This document shows, one piece after another, positions 32,238 to 38,896 of a DNA stretch of 38,896 nt (positions are counted from its first letter, which is position 1; each line of letters begins with the position of its first letter). The DNA is from an uncultured Verrucomicrobiota bacterium. Its GTDB lineage: Bacteria > Verrucomicrobiota > Verrucomicrobiia > Opitutales > Opitutaceae. Location: contig CAIOCT010000122.1 in NCBI GenBank assembly GCA_903856725.1, positions 1 to 38,896 of the forward strand, in the 5' to 3' direction. The notes under the pieces were generated by a model. It saw only the letters and a list, made by a program, of their open reading frames with translations, was not told the DNA's origin and did no database searches. A program made the position numbers and the translations under genes.

Positions 32238-33017
32238 TTAGTTCGCCCGCAGACTTAACCATTCAATCTTTTCTGCGCGCCCCGTGGCTGCCACGTCGAC
32301 CAAGGCACCGGAGAGTCGCACGTCCCCCGTGGCCACTTCAAAACGCCGCGGCAAGCCATCCAGAAAACGCCCGACGACAGGAGCAATTTCACGACCGAGC
32401 ACCGACTCATGCGGCCCCGTCATACCCACATCGCACATGAATGCCGTGTGCTGACGCAAGAGCGCAGCGTCCGCCGTCGCCACATGCGTATGCGTCCCGA
32501 GTACGGCACTCACCCGCCCTGCCAGATGCCAGCCGAGCGCCTGCTTCTCAGAGGTCGCCTCCGCGTGCATCTCCACCAAGGCTCCATCGAATTGTCCGGC
32601 GATATTTTGCAACACAGCGTCGGCCGCCAGGAAGGGACACTCCGCTTTAAGGCCCATAAAGCTTCGGCCCAGAACGGTAAATACCAGTAAGCGAAAGCCG
32701 TTTTTTTCTAAAATCAGATGCGACCGACCCGGCGATGTCCGCGGCAAATTAGCGGGTCGGCATACCTGCGGGAGCGTCACAATATCCACCTCAAACCCTT
32801 TTTGGTCCCACACGTGATCGCCCAGCGTGATAGCATCCACGCCAGCCTCGATCAGAGATTTGCAAATTACGCTGGTGATGCCGGCCCCCGCCGCCGCATT
32901 TTCACCATTCGCGACGACAAAATCGATCCCGCGCTCCGCGCGCAGCTTCGGCAGCAGCGCGCTGACGATTTCGCGGCCGGGCTTGCCGACAATATCGCCA
33001 ATAAAAAAAAGCCTCAT
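32238..33017 (-). CDS. ymdB: YmdB-type metallophosphoesterase
   Basis: This is a TIGR00282-type phosphodiesterase that in Bacillus hydrolyses 2',3'- or 3',5'-cyclic nucleotides and affects motility and biofilm choice. The 259-residue product matches the family length and carries all motifs: FIGDIVGKPGR, VANGENAAAG, ITLGDHVWD, VEMHAEATSEK, GTHTHVATAD. Metal ligands look complete. The gene starts 3 bases after the stop of the TolB-like gene, so cotranscription is likely. Confidence 0.95.
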   Translation of the reverse strand: MRLFFIGDIVGKPGREIVSALLPKLRAERGIDFVVANGENAAAGAGITSVICKSLIEAGVDAITLGDHVWDQKGFEVDIVTLPQVCRPANLPRTSPGRSHLILEKNGFRLLVFTVLGRSFMGLKAECPFLAADAVLQNIAGQFDGALVEMHAEATSEKQALGWHLAGRVSAVLGTHTHVATADAALLRQHTAFMCDVGMTGPHESVLGREIAPVVGRFLDGLPRRFEVATGDVRLSGALVDVAATGRAEKIEWLSLRAN

Positions 33018-33020
33018 GAA

Positions 33021-34205
33021 TTAAGGAGCCAGATAACTTGCACTTGAAGCGCTCCCGAGCGCACTCGGGCTAAGCCGCGTAGCTTTACCAGACTCCGTAT
33101 CGAGAAGATAGAGGCTGCTGGTATTGGCGGCGCGGTAGGTGCAAATCACGTGACGTCCATCCGCCAACCACATCGGTTCAATGGCATCGGTCGGCGCCTT
33201 GGAGACAATTTTGCTGGCCCGGGTGGCCAAATCGTAAACCGCGACCTGATAGCCACGCCCGACGCCTGCCGTGAAAACAAGTTTATTGGGATCTCCCACG
33301 CTCCAGTCGGGTTCGGCGCAATATTTGGAAATATTGGTGCCGAGCCGGGACATACCCCCTCCGCCACTTGCGGACATCATGTAAAGTTGCGGGCCACCGG
33401 CTGCGTCGGAAACAGCCACCAAACGCGACCCATCGGGCGACCACGTCGGAGATGCTTCGATCGAAGGGGAATTAGTCAGGCGACGGATCTGTCGCCCCTG
33501 GGCGGTGCCGACATAAACTTCAGGGTTACCCTCGCCAGAAAGCACCATGGCGATGCGCGACCCATCTGGGCTGTAGCGCCCACCACTATTCGTGCCCTTG
33601 AAACTCGCGAGCAACGAGATGCGGCGGTTGTTCATTTCCAGTACATAAATATCAGGAAAGCTGGTGCGGTAACTCGTAAAAACAATCTTCGAGCCATCGG
33701 GTGACCAACGCGGCCCAAGAATTTGCTTACCCTCAGCAGTCCAGCGCATGACTTCGCCGAAAAAAAGATCGGAAGTATAAATCTCAGTCTTGCCCGTCTT
33801 GTTGCTCAAGTACGCTAGCTTCCCCGCAAAAAAACCTTTCAAACCACTGGTTTTAGTTACGGCAAAATCAGCCGCACGGAGGAGCGCATTGCGCATGCTG
33901 GTGCCGGCAAGCGTCTGGCTCGCCACCGGAGAATTGAGACTGCCCTTGGTGATCGTGACGCTCACCTGATTGCCGCCCGCCGGCGAAAAACTAATCGTAA
34001 AAGCTGCTCCGCTAGACACCGCGCGGTAGCGCCCGTGAGACCCGAAGGCCGTTAAGGCCAAATTTTGCAATTCCGCCGAAGTCGCGGTAATCGTTACGGG
34101 GATCGTGGTCGTGTCAGCATTAACACTGACTGTACCAATATCGCGTTGAGCAAAAACAGGCACCACGAGGGCGAGCCCGAGAAGGAAGCGAAATGCATTC
34201 TGCAT
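33021..34205 (-). CDS. TolB-like beta-propeller protein
   Basis: From the ATG at 34205 the product has 394 residues. It has a signal peptide (FRFLLGLALVVPVFAQRD), an N-terminal alpha-beta domain, and a C-terminal propeller with PD40/WD40-like blades (RWSPDGSKIVFTS, RYSPDGSRIAMVL, TWSPDGSRLVAVSD). TolB is periplasmic and works with Pal in envelope stability. No pal, tolA, tolQ or tolR gene lies nearby, so it may be true TolB or a TolB-like paralogue. The open frame upstream of 34205 overlaps mrp and is not used. Confidence 0.85.
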   Translation of the reverse strand: MQNAFRFLLGLALVVPVFAQRDIGTVSVNADTTTIPVTITATSAELQNLALTAFGSHGRYRAVSSGAAFTISFSPAGGNQVSVTITKGSLNSPVASQTLAGTSMRNALLRAADFAVTKTSGLKGFFAGKLAYLSNKTGKTEIYTSDLFFGEVMRWTAEGKQILGPRWSPDGSKIVFTSYRTSFPDIYVLEMNNRRISLLASFKGTNSGGRYSPDGSRIAMVLSGEGNPEVYVGTAQGRQIRRLTNSPSIEASPTWSPDGSRLVAVSDAAGGPQLYMMSASGGGGMSRLGTNISKYCAEPDWSVGDPNKLVFTAGVGRGYQVAVYDLATRASKIVSKAPTDAIEPMWLADGRHVICTYRAANTSSLYLLDTESGKATRLSPSALGSASSASYLAP

Positions 34206-34319
34206 AATGAGGTGATAATTAGGGATGAAAGTCAGATTAGCCGATTTTTGTTTTACTCTCGGCAACCTACTCACAAGGTCAAAGCGCCCTCTTTTCCAAG
34301 CCATTTTCTCAATCATCTC

Positions 34320-35381
34320 GTGACCACTGAATCCATCAAAGAAGCGCTCAAACAAGTAAAATATCCCGGGTTTAGCCGCGATATCGTCTCCTTCGGGCTC
34401 ATCCGATCCGCGGTCTTCGTCGAAGGCACCGCGAAGGTCGCCGTCGCCATCACCACTTCTGATCCTAAAGTTCCGACCAAATTGAAGGCCGAAATTGAGC
34501 AATGTCTGCGGGCGCTACCCGGCGTCAAGGATGTGATCATCGAGCTCGCCGTCTCAGCCGCCAAGGCACCGCCGGCAGCCGGCCAAGCTAATCTTGGCGG
34601 CGGTACTGCGCCTGCCGGCCTCAAACATTCAGTTGCCATTGCCTCCGGCAAGGGGGGCGTCGGCAAATCCACTTTTGCGGTCAACCTCGCGTGCGCCCTC
34701 GCGCAAGTATTGGAACTCCGCGGTCGGCCAGGTCGAGTCGGCCTGATGGACTGCGATATTTACGGCCCCTCCGTTCCCCTCATGATGGGCCTCCAAGGCC
34801 GTCCGGAAATCAATGGGGAATCGCTCGTGCCACTCGAACGCCATGGCGTTAAAGTGATGTCGATGGGCTTTCTGGTGGATGACAACACGCCGGTCGTGTG
34901 GCGCGGGCCAATGATCATGAAAACCATTCAGCAATTCGTCCAAAACGTGCAATGGGGCGAAATTGATGTTCTCTTAGTCGATATGCCTCCCGGCACCGGC
35001 GATGCGCAGCTTTCCTTGGTGCAAACCTTGCCCCTCGACGGCGCCCTCATCGTAACCACCCCGCAAACCGCCGCCACAAACATCGCCCGCAAAGGCGGCC
35101 TCATGTTTCAAAAAGTAAACGTACCGATCCTCGGCGTAGCTGAAAACATGAGCTGGTACGAAGACGCCGCTGGCAAAAAATTATCACTTTTTGGCGAAGG
35201 TGGCGGGGCCATCACGGCCGAACTACTGGGCACGACCCTCCTTGGCCAAGTCCCCCTCTATCCTGAAATTCGAGCGGGCGGCGATTGCGGTTTACCCGTG
35301 GTCGTCAATGACCCGGCCAGCAAACCAGCGCAGGTCTTCCGGGAAATTGCGCAAACTCTGCTCGAAAAATTAAAACTGTAA
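34320..35381 (+). CDS. mrp: Mrp/ApbC iron-sulfur cluster carrier-type ATPase
   Basis: This 353-residue protein starts at GTG 34320, because no nearby ATG is available. It has an N-terminal DUF59/MIP18 domain (about 1-80), then a deviant Walker A GKGGVGKS (110-117), the LMDCDIYGPSVP region, LLVDMPPGTGDAQLS, and a late ENMSWYE motif. In many family members a CxxC motif follows that motif and holds the bridging cluster. Here it reads EDAAGKKLSLFGEGGG with no cysteines. Family identity is secure; cluster binding is uncertain. It is divergent from the TolB-like gene. Confidence 0.94.
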   Translation: MTTESIKEALKQVKYPGFSRDIVSFGLIRSAVFVEGTAKVAVAITTSDPKVPTKLKAEIEQCLRALPGVKDVIIELAVSAAKAPPAAGQANLGGGTAPAGLKHSVAIASGKGGVGKSTFAVNLACALAQVLELRGRPGRVGLMDCDIYGPSVPLMMGLQGRPEINGESLVPLERHGVKVMSMGFLVDDNTPVVWRGPMIMKTIQQFVQNVQWGEIDVLLVDMPPGTGDAQLSLVQTLPLDGALIVTTPQTAATNIARKGGLMFQKVNVPILGVAENMSWYEDAAGKKLSLFGEGGGAITAELLGTTLLGQVPLYPEIRAGGDCGLPVVVNDPASKPAQVFREIAQTLLEKLKL

Positions 35382-35385
35382 GCGC

Positions 35386-35398
35386 CAGGGACACCCTG
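35386..35398. terminator. Small hairpin between convergent mrp and the DUF2017-like gene
   Basis: CAGGG and CCCTG flank a 3-base loop in the 24-base convergent gap. It is a possible bidirectional terminator, but it is short and lacks a T-run. Confidence 0.3.
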
Positions 35399-35405
35399 CC
35401 CTGAA

Positions 35406-35864
35406 TTACTCGAGTTCCGTGGGGTCAAGATGCTGCACGATCAGTTCCTGCAGCGTCCCAAGAAAAACATAAGCTGCAAAAGCGCGCCGTTGCCCTTCCG
35501 TCGTTTCCAGCAACGGCATTTGACCGGTTTCAAGGGCCTCATCACTCACCGCCGTGAGGGAATGCGCCCGCATCCATAAACGCACCGCCGAACAAGCGCG
35601 CAGGATTGGTTCACTATTCGTCGCATCAAGAGGCACGACGCCGGTAATAAAAAAATCAGTGCCGAATAAACTGAGCAAGATATCAAGGTCACTCCTTTGA
35701 TTTTGGAGTAATTCCTGCCGCCAGTCCTCCGCAAATTCCTCCTCGAGATCAGGCACTTGAGGTGTCACCGCCAGCGTTGGCTGGAGCTCATCAGCGGCCG
35801 CCTTAATCGCATCGAGCAGCGGCGCGACCGCCTCCAAATTCAACTTAACTTCTACCCGTTTCAT
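35406..35864 (-). CDS. DUF2017-like protein downstream of clpS
   Basis: The 152-residue product from the ATG at 35864 is acidic and helical: DLEEEFAEDWRQELLQNQRS, LRACSAVRLWMRAHSLT, RAFAAYVFLGTLQELIVQHL. The pattern and the position directly behind clpS resemble the DUF2017 proteins that follow clpS in Actinobacteria. Similarity was judged by eye only. The ATG overlaps the clpS stop by 4 bases, indicating translational coupling and perhaps a shared job in ClpS-dependent N-end rule proteolysis (inference). Confidence 0.6.
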   Translation of the reverse strand: MKRVEVKLNLEAVAPLLDAIKAAADELQPTLAVTPQVPDLEEEFAEDWRQELLQNQRSDLDILLSLFGTDFFITGVVPLDATNSEPILRACSAVRLWMRAHSLTAVSDEALETGQMPLLETTEGQRRAFAAYVFLGTLQELIVQHLDPTELE

Positions 35865-36157
35865 GCGGCTTCCAGCACGGCCGTGAGATGCCACTGTTGT
35901 AAGGTAAAAACATAAGCCTCAGCCGGCTCGCGCGCCCCCGTCCAGAGCAACGAACGGCCGCGCTCATGCACTTCAAGCATATGGACGCGCGCTTTAGCTT
36001 CTGACCAGCCAAAGACTTTTTTGAAAATCATGACAACGTAAGACATTAAATTCACGGGATCATTAAGCACCACCACGTGCCACTGAGGCGCCAACTGCGA
36101 CTGGAGCGCCGTGGCGGCAAGCGGTGCGGACTGAGGCTGCGCACTGACGACGATCAT
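35861..36157 (-). CDS. clpS: ATP-dependent Clp protease adaptor ClpS
   Basis: ClpS delivers N-degron substrates to ClpA or ClpC. From the ATG at 36157 the product has 98 residues. The binding-pocket residues appear in VVVLNDPVNLMSYVV (Asn-Asp) and MLEVHERGRSLLW (His), as in the family. The N-terminal 25 residues are the flexible delivery segment. It overlaps proS by 4 bases upstream and the DUF2017-like gene by 4 bases downstream, forming a tightly coupled trio. An open frame further upstream lies inside proS and is not used. Confidence 0.92.
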   Translation of the reverse strand: MIVVSAQPQSAPLAATALQSQLAPQWHVVVLNDPVNLMSYVVMIFKKVFGWSEAKARVHMLEVHERGRSLLWTGAREPAEAYVFTLQQWHLTAVLEAA

Positions 36158-37920
36158 GCCTGACTCGCCGCCTGGCGCACCGCTGCTGTAATAATATTCG
36201 CTGCGTCCGCAATGGCGACCTTGCTGACTTCCTTGGCCGTGCGCCATTTCATTTCAAAAATACCTTCCTTCAAGCCGCGGCCGCCCACCGTTAAACGCAG
36301 CGGTAATCCGATGAGATCAGCATCCTTAAATTTTACGCCTGGCCGCTCCGCGCGATCATCGATGAGCACATCCGCGCCAGCGGATTCCGCCGCTTGCGCC
36401 AATTGCAAACACAGCTCGCTCGAGGCCGCATCCGCTGGATCCAAATTAACAACCAACACCTGCCACGGCGCAACGTGCCAAGGCCAAATGATGCCATCAG
36501 CATCATTACTTTGTTCAATGACCGCTTGGAGCGTGCGGCTGATGCCAATGCCGTAGCACCCCATGATCATCGGGTGCGATTGCTTTTTATCATCGGTATA
36601 AACGGCTCCAAATTTTTCTGAATATTTCGTGCCAAGTTTGAAAATGTGACCGACCTCAATCGCCCGGGCGATTTGGAGGGGCTGGCCTGATTTGGGATCA
36701 GGTTCGCCGGCCCGCACGGTCCGGAAATCACCCCACGAGGTAATGGCCAAATCGCGCACCACATTGACGTGACGCACGTGGCAGCCTTCTTGATTGGCGC
36801 CGGTCGTGCCGTTGCCAATTAACCGAATGGCGTGGTCTGCAAAAATCCCCGCGAGCGCAGTGGGATTTTTAATGGTTCCCTTGATCGCCCCAAGACTACC
36901 CGGCTTAGCGCCCAACACGGGCTCGATTTCTTCGGCAGTAGCCTGACGCCAGAGCTGAAAGCCCAACGCGCCGAGTTTGGCTTCCTCGAGGTCATCGCAA
37001 CCGCGCAGAATCACGAGAAACGGTTTGCCGTCGCCCATATAAACGAGCGTCTTGAATTGCTGGTCAGCTGCCACGCCATAGGGCGCCGCCGCGAGCGCCG
37101 CAATCGTGACTACGCCTGGCGTAGGAAATTGTTCAAGCGCACCGCTGGGAACCGCATCTTGGAAATCCTTGGGCACAAGCCCGCTCGTGGCTTTCTCCCG
37201 ATTAGCTGAATAACCGCTGGCGTCACAGTACACGATATCGTCGTCGCCCACGGGGGCCGGCACCATGAATTCGTGGGAGAAACTACCGCCCATCACGCCC
37301 GTATCGGCTTCGACCGCGATCGTCTTCAAACCACAGCGCAGGAAGAACGCCGCGTAAGCGCGCTTCATCTTGTGGTAACTCTCGGTCGCCCCTTCGTCCG
37401 TCGCGTCAAAACTATAGGCGTCCTTCATGATAAATTCCCGCGCTCGCATCAGGCCATAGCGGGGCCGGATCTCGTTGCGGAATTTTGTCCCAATTTGATA
37501 AAAATTTTTAGGCAGATCGCGGTAACTCGTAATCTCGCTTTTCACGAGCGGGGTAATGACTTCTTCATGCGTGGGCCCGAGGACAAACTCCGGTTCCTTT
37601 GAGCGCCCCTTGCCCGCCCCCGCGTGATCGACGCGGTACATAATCTCACGAGCCGCGGCCCAGCGCGGTCCCTCTTGCCAATTATCGACGGGGTGAATGA
37701 AGGGCATCGCCATTTCAATGCCGCCTTCGCGATCCATTTCTTCGCGGCATAATTGACTGATTTTCTGCACGACGCGCAAGCCAGCCGGCATGTAGGTATA
37801 CAGCCCGCCGCCTAATTTACGCACGAGGCCCGCGCGCAGCAGCAGTTTGTGCGACGCAATTTCGGCGTCGGCGGGGCTTTCCTTGAGCGTGGGAATAAAT
37901 GTCTGCGACCAAAATTTCAT
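36154..37920 (-). CDS. proS: Prolyl-tRNA synthetase (bacterial type)
   Basis: It charges tRNA-Pro with proline. The 588-residue product starts at the ATG at 37920. It shows the class II motifs: motif 1 region (LRAGLVRKLGGGLYTYMPAG), motif 2 (FRNEIRPRYGLMRAREFIMK) and motif 3 (GCYGIGISRTLQAVIEQ). A long insertion domain (about 225-380) between motifs 2 and 3 corresponds to the editing domain that clears alanyl-tRNA-Pro. The anticodon-binding domain is at the C-terminus (DVLIDDRAERPGVKFKDAD). It is complete and ordinary. Confidence 0.98.
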   Translation of the reverse strand: MKFWSQTFIPTLKESPADAEIASHKLLLRAGLVRKLGGGLYTYMPAGLRVVQKISQLCREEMDREGGIEMAMPFIHPVDNWQEGPRWAAAREIMYRVDHAGAGKGRSKEPEFVLGPTHEEVITPLVKSEITSYRDLPKNFYQIGTKFRNEIRPRYGLMRAREFIMKDAYSFDATDEGATESYHKMKRAYAAFFLRCGLKTIAVEADTGVMGGSFSHEFMVPAPVGDDDIVYCDASGYSANREKATSGLVPKDFQDAVPSGALEQFPTPGVVTIAALAAAPYGVAADQQFKTLVYMGDGKPFLVILRGCDDLEEAKLGALGFQLWRQATAEEIEPVLGAKPGSLGAIKGTIKNPTALAGIFADHAIRLIGNGTTGANQEGCHVRHVNVVRDLAITSWGDFRTVRAGEPDPKSGQPLQIARAIEVGHIFKLGTKYSEKFGAVYTDDKKQSHPMIMGCYGIGISRTLQAVIEQSNDADGIIWPWHVAPWQVLVVNLDPADAASSELCLQLAQAAESAGADVLIDDRAERPGVKFKDADLIGLPLRLTVGGRGLKEGIFEMKWRTAKEVSKVAIADAANIITAAVRQAASQA

Positions 37921-37954
37921 GTGAGCTAGCGACGAGAACAAGTCCGCAGGGGTG

Positions 37955-37972
37955 GCGCAAATGTATTTGCGC
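37955..37972. promoter_or_regulatory. 18-bp palindrome in the proS divergent promoter region
   Basis: GCGCAAAT and ATTTGCGC flank a 2-base centre, giving a perfect 8-base inverted repeat in the 125-base gap between proS and the next plus-strand gene. It could be an operator or a leader hairpin for proS. No T-box-type leader was recognised. Confidence 0.4.
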
Positions 37973-38045
37973 TCGACCCGCCCTTCCCGCGATAACAGCC
38001 CAAATGACCGCCTCCCGTCAGCGCCGATCGCCTAAACCTTGGTCC

Positions 38046-38627
38046 ATGAAGTGGATCATCGCGGCCATCATTGCTTTCGTTATTATCTACACGGCGGTGA
38101 ATCTTTATTATCGCAAGCCGGGCCCTGCCTATCGGCCCTACCAAGATGCGCAAGATCGGGCCACCGTCGCTCGCTTACTGGCCGCCGGTTGGCAAAAATT
38201 AACCGTCACCACCCGCCGCCCAATCGAAAAAATGAGCGCAAACGGACCGGCGCCGCTGCACCGCTCTGCGCTTGGCTTAGGCGCTGACTTTGAACCCAAT
38301 TTTGCAGAGAGACCCAAGCTGCTCGCCACCATTGACCAAGTCAGCGCTCCAGCCGAAGTAATCCACGAACAAGACTACACGATCTTCTTCACCGCGAGTC
38401 TCACCGATTTAAAAGCCCAAGTGGGCGACACCGCGCTGTACCACAAGGGCCACGAATTAGTGTTGGTCCCCACGGCAGAAACATTGCCCGGCAAGGAACT
38501 GCGGAGTCGCTGGCCCGACTCCAACTACGCCGTGACCTTTTCCACCACCACCCTCCCCCCCGGCCGCTACGAAATCCGTCTCGTCGCTAAAGGCCCGGCT
38601 CTCGCTTGGAGTTTTATCGTCAAGTAA
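38046..38627 (+). CDS. Membrane-anchored hypothetical protein
   Basis: From the ATG at 38046 the product has 193 residues. It has an N-terminal transmembrane anchor (KWIIAAIIAFVIIYTAVNLY), a Pro/Arg-rich linker, and a beta-rich exported domain with an immunoglobulin-like end (YAVTFSTTTLPPGRYEIRLV). The family is not recognised. It is divergent from proS. There is no sign of an enzyme motif. Confidence 0.72.
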   Translation: MKWIIAAIIAFVIIYTAVNLYYRKPGPAYRPYQDAQDRATVARLLAAGWQKLTVTTRRPIEKMSANGPAPLHRSALGLGADFEPNFAERPKLLATIDQVSAPAEVIHEQDYTIFFTASLTDLKAQVGDTALYHKGHELVLVPTAETLPGKELRSRWPDSNYAVTFSTTTLPPGRYEIRLVAKGPALAWSFIVK

Positions 38628-38671
38628 GCCGCGGAATCAGGCTCGTAGCAGGAGCCCACGGTATGAGATGG

Positions 38672-38896
38672 CACCGTTGTTGACTGCTATCAGCTAGAGG
38701 TCAGAGGCCTGAGGTTAGAGGTCAGAGGGGCACCGTTGTTGATTACTATCAACCCGGTGTTCGTCCTCAATTCTCGCCCTTGGCGAAACAGAGGCGGCGC
38801 CGTTGTTGACTGCTATCAACCCGGTGTTCGTCCTCAGTTCTCGCCCTTGGCGAAACAGAGGCGAAAGGTCAGAGGGCCGATCCAGATCTCACTTTC
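38672..38896 (+). repeat. Composite hairpin repeat cluster at the right edge
   Basis: The 269 bases after the last gene hold no gene. A truncated hairpin A copy lies at 38672-38692, heptamer units (AGAGGTC type) at about 38694-38730, a full two-hairpin unit at 38731-38796, and a second full unit at 38798-38864. A GATCCAGATCTCA block follows to the window end. These match bases 1-115 in the same orientation with scattered substitutions. Confidence 0.8.

Noticed and set aside
33021-34205. Calling the propeller protein definite TolB of the Tol-Pal system
   Set aside because: No pal or tolAQR genes are adjacent, and PD40 propellers occur in many secreted proteins, so only TolB-like is supported.
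34065-34319. N-terminal extension of Mrp from an upstream ATG
   Set aside because: It overlaps the TolB-like gene's signal-peptide region on the other strand and has no DUF59-like sequence; the GTG at 34320 begins at the conserved domain.
1-38896. Circular molecule suggested by matching ends
   Set aside because: The end copies carry substitutions relative to the start and the right end has extra units, so they are dispersed repeats rather than an assembly overlap.

Overview
The window reads as one chromosomal segment from a flagellated Verrucomicrobiota bacterium, most like the Opitutaceae. This lineage call is inferred from gene content and protein style (a complete verrucomicrobial-type flagellar block, HDOD proteins, ClpS next to a DUF2017-like gene, and GCGAAG-rich intergenic repeats). 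No rRNA, tRNA, phage, transposase or CRISPR locus was seen. Layout: (1) 1-434 is repeat-rich non-coding DNA. (2) 435-14170, minus strand, is one compact run of 19 flagellar genes in transcription order flgB-flgC-fliE-fliF-fliG-fliH-fliI-fliJ-motE-like-fliK-flgD-flgE-fliL-fliM-fliN-fliO-fliP-fliQ-fliR. Many genes overlap by 1-4 bases. It encodes the basal body, MS and C rings, export gate and ATPase complex, hook cap, hook and hook-length control. flhA, flhB, fliA, motA, motB, flgG, flgK and flgL are absent and must lie elsewhere. (3) 14463-16402, plus strand, holds an HD-GYP-type response regulator and cheD. (4) 16403-16731 is a second repeat island. (5) 16731-24504, minus strand, holds the late flagellar genes: two 272-residue flagellins, fliD with an overlapping gene for a secreted protein, then flgM, fliS, a FliT/FlgN-like chaperone and a hybrid histidine kinase. 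(6) 24505-25209 contains a sigma-28-like promoter and three 90-bp-spaced perfect or near-perfect palindromes. (7) 25210-30293 is a regulatory island: two HDOD proteins, two stand-alone receiver proteins, an NtrC-type sigma-54 activator and a small unknown protein. (8) 30360-38627 is mostly housekeeping: OsmC-like, PIG-L deacetylase-like, YmdB-type phosphodiesterase, TolB-like propeller, Mrp/ApbC, and a proS-clpS-DUF2017-like overlapping operon. (9) 38628-38896 carries the same composite repeat as the left edge. How it works together: flgM plus sigma-28 (FliA)-type promoters, each with an 11-base spacer, in front of flgM, fliD and one flagellin (and probably the flgB operon) indicate a classical FlgM/FliA checkpoint. 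The NtrC-type activator, hybrid kinase and receiver proteins are candidates for the upper tiers of control. The most notable observations are the palindrome array at 24816-25029, the sigma-28 regulon deduced from sequence, the composite hairpin and heptamer repeats that bound the window, a secreted protein translationally coupled to fliD, a FliM lacking the CheY-binding peptide, and an HD-GYP domain with an altered HD motif. All family calls come from reading the translations by eye; no database search was run.
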